From Paracoccaceae bacterium (GTDB lineage: Bacteria; Pseudomonadota; Alphaproteobacteria; Rhodobacterales; Rhodobacteraceae), in the NCBI GenBank assembly GCA_027069385.1, contig JALXER010000241.1, positions 1 through 5,046 on the forward strand: a stretch of DNA of 5,046 nucleotides. The letters run 5' to 3'. The position numbers were made by a program, and so were the translations under genes. The notes below the pieces were generated by a model that worked only from the letters and a program-made list of their open reading frames with translations, did no database searches and was not told the origin of the DNA. How positions within the stretch are numbered: position 1 is the stretch's first letter; each line of letters starts with the position of its first letter. Positions 1-5,046 of the stretch are shown in pieces.

Positions 1-1175
1 ACCGGATAGAGATTGCCGCCGCGGGCGGGCCGGCGCCGATACGGGTTTCGGGCAATGTGCCCGACCCGCAAAGCGGTGAATCGCTTGATGCGGCGCTGGC
101 CTCGGCCTTCAACCCGTCACAGGTGCAAAGCGTTTATGACTATGCCAGCGGTGCGCCGGTGCAGGGCTGGGCCGATGGTGTGGCCAGACTGGCCGCCACC
201 GCAGCCCCCCTGCACCAGTGGCGGATGGTGGTCGAGGATGCCACCGTGCATCTGAGTGGCGAGGCCGACAGCCGCGCCGATGCGGACAAGATCATTCTGG
301 CCGCCGCGCGGGTGGCGGGGGAACTGGGCTTTACCCTGAGCAACGACATAACCCTGCCCGCCGGTGAAACCGTCGATCAGGGTAATGACCAGCAAAACAA
401 CGATACAACCACCCCGCCGCCGCCGGTAAACAACGTGCTGGATCTGGCCGAGCTGAACCGGCAAATCCAGCAATATGCCAGTTGCGGCCAGTTGCGGGCC
501 TCGGGGGGGAACGGGGTTGAACTGGGGCCGGATGAAGGGGTGACGATCTCGGGCACGCTGGCGCGGCTGGACGATGTCGATGTGCTCGATCTGGTGCTGA
601 ACGACCTGACCGGCGGGCGCGAAGTTACCTATAACGTGCTGATCCTCAACCCGCCGGTTTGTGCCATCACCGAATTCCTGCCCGAGGGGCAGGAACAGGG
701 CGTCGCGTTCGAATTTTCCTATGGTTCCAAAGAGGGGCTGGCGCCGGGGGGGCTGTACCATGCGGGCGAAAACCCGGTGATCGACGTGACTTTGCCCGTC
801 GATGCGCAGGGGTTTTTGTATGTGTCCTATTTTGATTCGAATGGCAAGGTGATCAACATGCTGCCCATGCAGGCGCGACCGGCCAACAACGTGCCTTCGA
901 TCGGCGAGGTAGAGGGCAATCATCGCACTATCCGGATCACCTACCCTGCCGAGATCGCCAAACAGGATTCGAACGCGAAGATCGGGTTTAGTGTTCTGCC
1001 ACCCTATGGCACCAGCCTGATTGTGGCGATTCTGACGCCGACACCGCTATTCGACGGAATGCGGGCGCGGGTGGAATCCTTTGAGGCGCTGATGGAAGAT
1101 CTGGCCCCGAGGCGGGACTTGCTGGCGGACCCGCGCACCAGAATTGTATCGCGATATCTTGTAACCGAGGAATAA
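1..1175 (+). CDS. Envelope protein with BON-like region and C-terminal DUF4384-like domain (5' end outside window)
   Basis: The reading frame is open to the left edge, so the GTG at 57 is probably internal; 390 residues are visible from base 3. Counting from there, residues about 12-120 look like the BON-type regions of rhodobacterial OmpA/ArfA-like proteins, with an IRVSG strand and a later VHLSGEA strand. A low-complexity Asn/Thr/Pro linker follows (about 124-143). Next is a domain of about 80 residues with one cysteine near each end (C161 and C220), which could form a disulfide. Residues about 230-385 match the DUF4384 style: GLYHAGENPVIDV, then GFLYVSYFDSNGKVINMLP, and a late LPPYGTSLIVAI strand. 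DUF4384 proteins are often encoded near, or fused to, Hanks-type kinases, so the missing N-terminus could carry a kinase and membrane anchor or a signal peptide. No membrane segment is visible. The biochemical function is unknown. The domain reading is by eye and only moderately sure; the CDS itself is firm. Confidence 0.82.
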   Translation, partial: RIEIAAAGGPAPIRVSGNVPDPQSGESLDAALASAFNPSQVQSVYDYASGAPVQGWADGVARLAATAAPLHQWRMVVEDATVHLSGEADSRADADKIILAAARVAGELGFTLSNDITLPAGETVDQGNDQQNNDTTTPPPPVNNVLDLAELNRQIQQYASCGQLRASGGNGVELGPDEGVTISGTLARLDDVDVLDLVLNDLTGGREVTYNVLILNPPVCAITEFLPEGQEQGVAFEFSYGSKEGLAPGGLYHAGENPVIDVTLPVDAQGFLYVSYFDSNGKVINMLPMQARPANNVPSIGEVEGNHRTIRITYPAEIAKQDSNAKIGFSVLPPYGTSLIVAILTPTPLFDGMRARVESFEALMEDLAPRRDLLADPRTRIVSRYLVTEE

Positions 1176-1208
1176 AACCCCCATATTTTAGCTATTGAAA
1201 CCCCGGAT

Positions 1209-1237
1209 TTGCTGATTCTGCCGGAATCGCCTAGGCT
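1209..1237 (+). promoter_or_regulatory. Possible promoter of the OmpA-C gene
   Basis: TTGCTG (1209-1214) and TAGGCT (1232-1237) are separated by 17 bases, about 40 bases upstream of the ATG at 1278. Each matches the sigma-70 consensus at only three of six positions. A 5-bp dyad, GATTC-N5-GAATC (1214-1228), lies across the spacer and might be an operator. The 102-base gap from 1176 to 1277 is AT-richer than the flanking genes, so a promoter somewhere in it is likely. The exact boxes are a guess. Confidence 0.3.
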
Positions 1238-1266
1238 TGGGGAAAACTGTTTGTCTTTTTGTAAAA

Positions 1267-1271
1267 CGAGG
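1267..1271 (+). promoter_or_regulatory. Ribosome binding site fixing the OmpA-C start
   Basis: CGAGG ends six bases before the ATG at 1278. It supports this start over in-frame upstream non-ATG codons such as TTG at 1209, which would put about 23 polar residues ahead of a clear signal peptide. A second ATG follows directly at 1281 and cannot be excluded. Confidence 0.6.
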
Positions 1272-1277
1272 CCAAAA

Positions 1278-1970
1278 ATGATGTTACGCAAACTTGCCAT
1301 GCTTTCAACCGTTGCGTTGATGATCAGCCCGGTTGCCGCGCAAACCACGACTCCGATGACCGCCGCCGAAATTCTGGCGTTGCTCAAGGCGCAACGCGAG
1401 GAACTGGCGCGCGAGGCCGAGGGGATGGGCGCGACCCGCACGCTTGAATTTATCGAAGGCGATACCGCCGAAACCGGAGATTCCGACACAGTGGCGCTGG
1501 GTGTGCAAACCGAGGGCGACGTTCAGGCGGCCAGCACAACAGGTGTGGTGATGCCCGAAGATCTGGTGATTGACCTGACGATTTTCTTTGAATTCGATTC
1601 AGCTTTTCTGAAGGATGAATCCAAGGCGCAGGTTGATGCACTGTGTAGCGCCATTCAGGCCAACGAGGCCGCCACCCAGGAGGCCGCGCAGGCCATGGCC
1701 GAAAGCAACCCCGACGACCAGTTACTGCCCGAAATGACCGCGCAGGGCAGTTATCAGATTATCGGCCATACCGATGCGTCCGGCTCGGTTGAATACAACC
1801 TTGCCCTTAGCACCGCGCGGGCCGAAGAGGTGGTGCGCTATATGGTGCGCGAATGCGGGATTGACGGGAATTTGCTGCACGCTGTCGGCATGGGCGAGGC
1901 CCGTTTGAAAGACCCGAGCCACCCGCGCGCCGACGCCAACCGCCGCGTTGAAATACAGGTTGCCCTTTAA
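1278..1970 (+). CDS. OmpA family periplasmic peptidoglycan-binding protein
   Basis: The protein is 230 residues long. It starts with a Sec signal peptide (basic MMLRK, hydrophobic LAMLSTVALMI, cleavage after PVAA near residue 21). There is no lipobox cysteine, so it should be soluble in the periplasm. Residues 28-50 look like an amphipathic helix, followed by an acidic linker to about 95. From about 97 to 230 is an OmpA-C domain: the IFFEFDSAFL strand, then IIGHTDASGS, NLALSTARA and NRRVEI. By family knowledge, D166 (HTD) and R181 (STARA) correspond to the residues that bind diaminopimelate in peptidoglycan. The helix-to-strand loop at about 126-158 is longer than usual and Ala/Gln/Glu-rich. 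C123 and C193 are the only cysteines in the mature protein. There is no beta-barrel, so this is not a porin. It lies 102 bases after the DUF4384 gene on the same strand and converges with the kinase gene, so it is probably transcribed from its own promoter or with the upstream gene. Confidence 0.94.
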   Translation: MMLRKLAMLSTVALMISPVAAQTTTPMTAAEILALLKAQREELAREAEGMGATRTLEFIEGDTAETGDSDTVALGVQTEGDVQAASTTGVVMPEDLVIDLTIFFEFDSAFLKDESKAQVDALCSAIQANEAATQEAAQAMAESNPDDQLLPEMTAQGSYQIIGHTDASGSVEYNLALSTARAEEVVRYMVRECGIDGNLLHAVGMGEARLKDPSHPRADANRRVEIQVAL

Positions 1971-1978
1971 GGGCAACC
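1958..1978. terminator. Hairpin between convergent genes, possible bidirectional terminator
   Basis: GGTTGCCC (1958-1965) pairs perfectly with GGGCAACC (1971-1978) around a TTTAA loop. The loop contains the OmpA-C stop codon TAA (1968-1970), and the right arm ends two bases before the kinase stop (1980-1982). The stem is GC-rich and symmetric, so it would form in both transcripts. Neither side has a proper U-tract, so it may be a weak terminator, a 3'-end stabiliser, or a brake on read-through between the convergent genes. Confidence 0.6.
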
Positions 1979-1979
1979 G

Positions 1980-3314
1980 CTAACGGACGCTTTGTAAAAA
2001 GGCGTTGCGGCTGGCTTCGTCGTCGATATGGCCGGCAAGGGTTGTGGTCAGCTCGGATCGGGTCTGACAAGTTGCGGCGGTGCGTTTTACCAGAATTTTA
2101 GCAATCGGGCCAAGGTGCGGGGTCAGCTGTTTGATCAGCGATTCCAGCAGCGCCTGATCAAAACCGGCGACCGCACCGGTGGCGCTGGCGTGGGATTGTT
2201 GCAACTGGTTGCGCACCGCTGCCTTGAAGGCCTCGCGTTGTTCGGGGCCGATTTCGGCGGCAAGCTGTTCGATCAACTGGTTGGTATCGCTGGTGGCGTT
2301 GGAAACCTTGCGCACCAGCACCTTGGCAATCGGGCCGATTTGCTTGGTCAGCAGGGCCTCTATGCGGGCCAACGTCGATTTGGGCATCAGGTTGGCCAGC
2401 GTTTGCGACATTTCCACCGGTGCGGGCGCGCCGGGGATCGCCACGATGGTGCGCTCGGTATCGTCAAGCACGGCACGGTCCAGATTGCGCAACGCATCGT
2501 GCAGCGCCGTCGCAAAGGCGCGGGCGTTGGGAATGCGGTTGGCAGGGTCGGCCTGCAAGGCGTAATGCGAGATATCGTACAGCTTGGGCGGCAGGTCGGG
2601 GGCCAGATCGCGCAGGTTCAGGCATTGGCCCGAGATCACCTTTTGGGTCAACTCCCCCAAAGAGCCGCTTTCAAAAGGTTTGCGACCGGTCAGCAATTCA
2701 AACATGATCACACCGGCGGCAAAAATATCGGCGCGGGCATCGGCCTGCCGCCCCATGAACTGTTCGGGCGACATATAGTCGGGGGTGCCGATCATGCCGC
2801 TATGGGTGGCGCCCAATGCCTCTACCCGCGCCACGCCGAAATCGGCCAGCTTGATACGCCCGTCGGGCAGCAGCAGCGCATTGGCCGGTTTCACGTCGCG
2901 ATGCACAATCCCCACCGCATGGATCGCATCCAGCCCCGCCAGCATCTGCGTCATGACTGAACCGAATTCCTGAAGGTTGGGCAACGGGGGGCGGGCTATC
3001 CGGTCGGCCAGAGTTTCGCTCTGGATGTATTCCATTACCAGATAGGGTTGGTCATCCTGCACCAGATAGTCAAAGATCGTCACCAGATTGCCGTGCAGGC
3101 ATTTGCCCGCCGCCTTTGCCTCGCGCGAGAAGCGCGCCAGCCAGTCGGCGCGCTGGTCGTTATCCATCAGGTGGGTGTGCAGGGTCTTGATTGCCACAAC
3201 GCGATCGATATGCGGGTCATGGCCCAGATAGACCACCCCCATCGCCCCCTTGCCGACCACCGAATCTATCCGGTACTTGCCAACGCTTGCGGGGATCGCG
3301 CCGGTCATGCTCAT
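1980..3314 (-). CDS. Hanks-type (PknB-like) serine/threonine protein kinase, cytosolic
   Basis: The protein is 444 residues long. The kinase domain (about 13-275) has every catalytic landmark: glycine loop GKGAMGVV (21-28), ATP lysine K43 in VAIK, likely helix-C glutamate E65, HRDVKPAN (138-145) with catalytic D140 and N145, and DFG (158-160). It also has an activation loop with T170, S172 and T177 as possible autophosphorylation sites, GTPDYMSPE in place of APE, D196 and R260. It is an RD kinase and should be active. An acidic then Pro/Ala linker (about 283-302) leads to two related helical modules at about 318-367 and 390-443, each containing GPIAK. No membrane segment is visible, unlike PknB proteins with extracellular sensor domains. 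The start overlaps the stop of the heme-HAMP receptor gene as ATGA, indicating translational coupling and suggesting the receptor supplies the signal. A second in-frame ATG at 3308-3306 has better spacing from a weak GGA and is an alternative start. Substrates are unknown; no PP2C phosphatase gene is visible. Confidence 0.96.
   Translation of the reverse strand: MSMTGAIPASVGKYRIDSVVGKGAMGVVYLGHDPHIDRVVAIKTLHTHLMDNDQRADWLARFSREAKAAGKCLHGNLVTIFDYLVQDDQPYLVMEYIQSETLADRIARPPLPNLQEFGSVMTQMLAGLDAIHAVGIVHRDVKPANALLLPDGRIKLADFGVARVEALGATHSGMIGTPDYMSPEQFMGRQADARADIFAAGVIMFELLTGRKPFESGSLGELTQKVISGQCLNLRDLAPDLPPKLYDISHYALQADPANRIPNARAFATALHDALRNLDRAVLDDTERTIVAIPGAPAPVEMSQTLANLMPKSTLARIEALLTKQIGPIAKVLVRKVSNATSDTNQLIEQLAAEIGPEQREAFKAAVRNQLQQSHASATGAVAGFDQALLESLIKQLTPHLGPIAKILVKRTAATCQTRSELTTTLAGHIDDEASRNAFLQSVR
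1986..2363 (-). repeat. Duplicated C-terminal module inside the kinase gene
   Basis: Kinase residues 318-367 and 390-443 align with each other. IEALLTKQIGPIAKVLVRK matches LIKQLTPHLGPIAKILVKR. A polar Asn/Thr/Ser/Gln stretch, a leucine-rich helix (LIEQLAAEI versus ELTTTLAGHI) and an acidic helix ending in AFKAAV versus AFLQSV then follow. The GPIAK cores are 75 residues apart. The pattern is an ancient internal duplication of a small helical domain, perhaps for dimerisation or partner docking. I recall similar GPIA-containing modules at the ends of other bacterial signalling proteins but cannot name the family with certainty. Confidence 0.8.
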
Positions 3315-4183
3315 TCATCCAGCAGTTTCATTGCGCTATCAAGCGAACGCCGCATACGGTTGAACGATTCCGACAGTGAGCTGATCTCGTCATTGCCTTT
3401 CTTGACATATTCGTCGGCCGAGAAATCGCCCATGCTGACCTGTTCGGAGATCTCGGACATTACCGAAACCGGTTTAAGCACGATGCGCGACAGCATCAGG
3501 TTGACCAGCACGATAACCACGGTAAAGGCCGCGATGATCGACAGCATGATCACCACGATCAGGTCAAGTGCGCGTTTGTCGGCCAGCGCCATCGGGGCTG
3601 AAACGATCTGGGCACCGATGGTTTCGCCCATCTGCCAGCCAAACCCGTTCTGGTCGCTATAGATATCCAGCATCGCGGCGGGGGCAAGGCTTGGGTCCGA
3701 ATGGCAGCGCAAGCAGCCCTCGCTGGTGATCTTGAACGGAAACGCCACGTTGTAAACCCGACCGTTTTCGGTGTTGCGAATGGTGGTGACGCGCTCCAGT
3801 TCGGGGTTGGCGCGCAGGGTGTTGATCATCTCGGCCTCCCAGTCATTGGCCAGATCATCGGGGTTTGTCGGGTTTAGCGCCGCCTCTTTATAGCTGTATT
3901 CGGGAAAGGTTTCCTTGAAGGTGGCAAACACGGTTTGCGCGGAAAAAGAGGGCACCGACTGGGGCAGGAACAGCACGTCGGTATCATTGGCCAGCAGCGG
4001 GGTAATACCGGTGGCGGTATAGTGGCGCACCGCCAGCGCATTGGTACGGATCAACGCGATTTCGTTCTCGATTTCTTCAAGAGCATTCTTTTGTGCCGCG
4101 CGATAGGTCAGGAAAGAAGCAGCCCCGAGGCCGATCACGCAGGCGGTAAGCAAAACAAGATTAAATTTGGTGCGCAAACGCAT
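3311..4183 (-). CDS. Membrane receptor with Tll0287-like (DUF3365) heme c domain and HAMP, no output domain
   Basis: The protein is 290 residues from the ATG at 4183. This start follows an AAAGGAA ribosome site seven bases away and puts the basic MRLRTK directly before the first membrane helix; an upstream ATG at 4228 would add 15 unlikely residues. Order: helix 1 (about 7-26), periplasmic domain (about 27-204), helix 2 (about 206-229), HAMP (about 230-283). The periplasmic part follows the DUF3365/Tll0287-like pattern: RHYTATGITPLL, YSYKEAALNPTNPDD, a W-E pair near 115, CLRCH (157-161) and GFGWQMGETIGA. The CxxCH predicts covalent heme c attached after export by the cytochrome c maturation system. 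Related domains occur on chemoreceptors and histidine kinases as presumed redox or gas sensors. The protein stops right after HAMP with no methyl-accepting, kinase or cyclase domain. Its TGA overlaps the ATG of the Ser/Thr kinase gene, the obvious candidate output partner. The actual ligand is not known. Confidence 0.94.
   Translation of the reverse strand: MRLRTKFNLVLLTACVIGLGAASFLTYRAAQKNALEEIENEIALIRTNALAVRHYTATGITPLLANDTDVLFLPQSVPSFSAQTVFATFKETFPEYSYKEAALNPTNPDDLANDWEAEMINTLRANPELERVTTIRNTENGRVYNVAFPFKITSEGCLRCHSDPSLAPAAMLDIYSDQNGFGWQMGETIGAQIVSAPMALADKRALDLIVVIMLSIIAAFTVVIVLVNLMLSRIVLKPVSVMSEISEQVSMGDFSADEYVKKGNDEISSLSESFNRMRRSLDSAMKLLDE
3701..3715 (-). other. Heme c attachment motif CxxCH in the receptor
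   Basis: These codons encode CLRCH (C157, C160, H161 of the receptor). The motif lies between two predicted membrane helices, in a segment that is periplasmic if the basic N-terminus stays inside. By family knowledge the two cysteines form thioether bonds to heme and the histidine is an axial ligand. The second axial ligand cannot be assigned from sequence alone. Confidence 0.88.
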
Positions 4184-4190
4184 GGTTTGT

Positions 4191-4197
4191 TTCCTTT
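4191..4197 (-). promoter_or_regulatory. Ribosome binding site deciding the receptor start
   Basis: On the minus strand this reads AAAGGAA, seven bases before the ATG at 4183. The competing ATG at 4228 has no comparable site, so the shorter 290-residue product is preferred. Confidence 0.75.
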
Positions 4198-4288
4198 TAT
4201 CAGCCGGACAGGAATAAACACTATTCATGTTTCGGGGAATTCGCTAGATATAGTTTCGACGCGATGTCGGTTTGTTGACACTTAAAGG

Positions 4289-4293
4289 CGGAG
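4289..4293 (+). promoter_or_regulatory. Ribosome binding site of the caspase-fold gene
   Basis: CGGAG, within the purine-rich stretch AAAGGCGGAG (4284-4293), ends eight bases before the ATG at 4302. It supports that start, which directly precedes a clear signal peptide. Confidence 0.7.
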
Positions 4294-4301
4294 CCAGAAC
4301 C

Positions 4302-5046
4302 ATGTTTAGGCGCTTACTTGTTGTTTTTATGTTGTTTTTCGTTGCTACAGGTGTGGCGTCGGCCCAGCAGGTATCGGTGGTGGCGCTGGTGGTCAACAGC
4401 AACGGAGCCAATGCGGAAACCGAAACGATGGTGCTGGCGCTGGAATCACTGGGTGCACGGGTCATGCGCTATGACGGGGCCAATGCCTCGGAGGTGCGCG
4501 CCGCCATCAAGGCTTATATCGAACAGGCGGCCGAAGCCGATGTGGCAATCAGCTATCTGGAAGGGGCGATCCTGCAGTCGGACGGGCGGGATTTTTACGC
4601 GCCGGCCGGCTTGGCATTGCGGCGCAAGTCGGACCTGTTGACCCAGACAATTCCGCTGTCGGCTTTTGTGCGGGCAACCGATCTGGCCGCGAATGGTGGC
4701 GCGGTGCTGGTACATTCCTCGGATCAGGGGGTAAGCCTGATTGACGGGGTCAACCTTGTGCAGACCGCGCCCGAAACCCGCGCCGGAACCAGCGCGATCC
4801 TGTTGGCTGAAGCAGGGGCAAACGCGGTTATGGTTGCCGGTTTTGCCCAGCAGGCCGGACGGCCAAGCGTTGATCTGACGCGCATTCTGGCCGATCTGGC
4901 CGCGCGCCCGGGGATAAGCCTTTCGGCGGGATCATCCGGCCCGTTGGTACTGCGCGAACCCGCGCCGGTGGTGGTGCCGGTCGTTACTCCACCGGCGGAA
5001 TTGCCCGCCGTAACCCCGCCCCCTGTTGAACCGCCTGTTGACACGC
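4302..5046 (+). CDS. Exported caspase-fold (peptidase C14-like) protein, probably inactive; 3' end outside window
   Basis: The frame stays open to the right edge, giving 248 visible residues. A signal peptide (MFRRLLVVFMLFFVATGVASA) is followed by QQ, with cleavage expected near residue 21, so the product is periplasmic. Residues about 24-210 follow the p20 caspase pattern of proteobacterial caspase-family proteins. VSVVALVVN resembles the first strand (VALVIGN). LESLGARVMRYDGA is the helix and strand after it, and ADVAISYLEGAILQSDGRDFYAP parallels the family's ADVALFYYAGHGLQVDGRNYLVP. AVLVHSSDQG parallels VLLDACRDN. On this alignment the catalytic His becomes A89 and the catalytic Cys becomes S140, so it should be a pseudoenzyme. 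From about 219 a Pro/Val-rich tail begins (PAPVVVPVVTPP and similar), probably a linker to an unseen C-terminal domain. It is divergent from the receptor-kinase operon. CDS confidence is high; the fold assignment is moderate. Confidence 0.78.
   Translation, partial: MFRRLLVVFMLFFVATGVASAQQVSVVALVVNSNGANAETETMVLALESLGARVMRYDGANASEVRAAIKAYIEQAAEADVAISYLEGAILQSDGRDFYAPAGLALRRKSDLLTQTIPLSAFVRATDLAANGGAVLVHSSDQGVSLIDGVNLVQTAPETRAGTSAILLAEAGANAVMVAGFAQQAGRPSVDLTRILADLAARPGISLSAGSSGPLVLREPAPVVVPVVTPPAELPAVTPPPVEPPVDT

Larger units (their letters stand above)
4184..4301. promoter_or_regulatory. Divergent promoter region for the receptor-kinase operon and the caspase-fold gene
   Basis: This AT-richer 118-base gap must carry the start signals for both the leftward operon and the rightward gene. 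On the plus strand, TATAGT (4249-4254) matches the sigma-70 -10 box at five of six positions and would start transcription near 4261, but no good -35 box sits 16-18 bases upstream. On the minus strand the same bases read TATATC (4252-4247), so the two promoters could overlap. A short dyad, CGAC-N5-GTCG (4257-4269), lies beside it. Overlap would let one regulator control both directions. The region's role is sure; the individual boxes are tentative. Confidence 0.55.

Noticed and set aside
57..59. GTG at 57 as the true start of the first gene
   Set aside because: The frame stays open to the window edge with sensible BON-like protein (IRVSG) upstream, and no signal peptide follows the GTG, so the gene very likely begins outside the window.
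117..923. Long open frame (268 residues) on the minus strand opposite the DUF4384 gene
   Set aside because: It is His/Gln/Arg/Gly-rich without recognisable domains and is a GC-bias shadow of the well-supported plus-strand gene.
2028..2960. Long open frame (310 residues) on the plus strand opposite the kinase
   Set aside because: Its composition is His/Gln/Gly-rich and repetitive, and it lies fully antisense to a kinase with every catalytic motif intact, so it is a shadow frame.
3048..3662. Open frame (204 residues) on the plus strand across the kinase-receptor junction
   Set aside because: It is antisense to two confirmed genes and has no domain or ribosome site of note; its Ser/Thr/Ile-rich part mirrors the receptor's membrane helix and HAMP codons.
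4184..4228. ATG at 4228 as the start of the heme-HAMP receptor
   Set aside because: It would add 15 polar residues ahead of the basic start of the first membrane helix and lacks a ribosome site, whereas the ATG at 4183 has AAAGGAA at good spacing.
4275..4280. Perfect TTGACA -35 box upstream of the caspase-fold gene
   Set aside because: A -10 box 17 bases downstream would fall on the start codon (4298-4303) and is not present; the gene has a proper ribosome site at 4289-4293 that must be transcribed. It is probably chance, or part of the leader.
4318..4641. Open frame starting MLFLCCFSLL inside the caspase-fold gene
   Set aside because: It is out of frame with the real gene, begins inside its signal-peptide codons and turns into a Trp/Arg-rich sequence typical of a shifted frame.

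Overview
The window is GC-rich and densely coded, with GCC/GGC/CTG-biased codons. Its protein families (a BON-like plus DUF4384 envelope protein, an OmpA-C protein, a Hanks-type kinase, a Tll0287-like heme-HAMP receptor and a caspase-fold protein) resemble those of marine Alphaproteobacteria, most likely Rhodobacterales. This placement is an inference from base composition and protein style, not from a marker gene. No RNA genes, insertion sequences, CRISPR arrays or phage genes were seen, and no gene-free stretch exceeds about 120 bases.

Layout. (1) At 1-1175 (+) is the 3' part of a gene for an envelope protein with a BON-like region, a Thr/Pro linker, a two-cysteine domain and a C-terminal DUF4384-like domain. 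(2) At 1278-1970 (+) is a small exported OmpA-C peptidoglycan-binding protein. (3) At 1980-3314 (-), convergent with it across a short hairpin, is a soluble Hanks-type Ser/Thr kinase with a duplicated C-terminal helical module. (4) At 3311-4183 (-) is a membrane receptor with a periplasmic Tll0287-like (DUF3365) domain, a CxxCH heme c motif and a HAMP domain but no output domain. Its stop codon overlaps the kinase start as ATGA. (5) After a 118-bp divergent promoter region, 4302-5046 (+) is the 5' part of an exported caspase-fold protein. Both catalytic residues appear replaced, and it runs into a Pro/Val-rich tail and off the window.

Reading as a system. The receptor and kinase genes are translationally coupled, and each lacks what the other has: the receptor has no output domain and the kinase has no membrane or sensor domain. 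The simplest hypothesis is a split transmembrane kinase in which a periplasmic heme c domain signals through HAMP to a cytosolic Ser/Thr kinase. The flanking genes all encode predicted envelope or periplasmic proteins (OmpA-C, BON/DUF4384, inactive caspase fold), which fits a cell-envelope or redox stress role. That functional link is inferred from gene order only.
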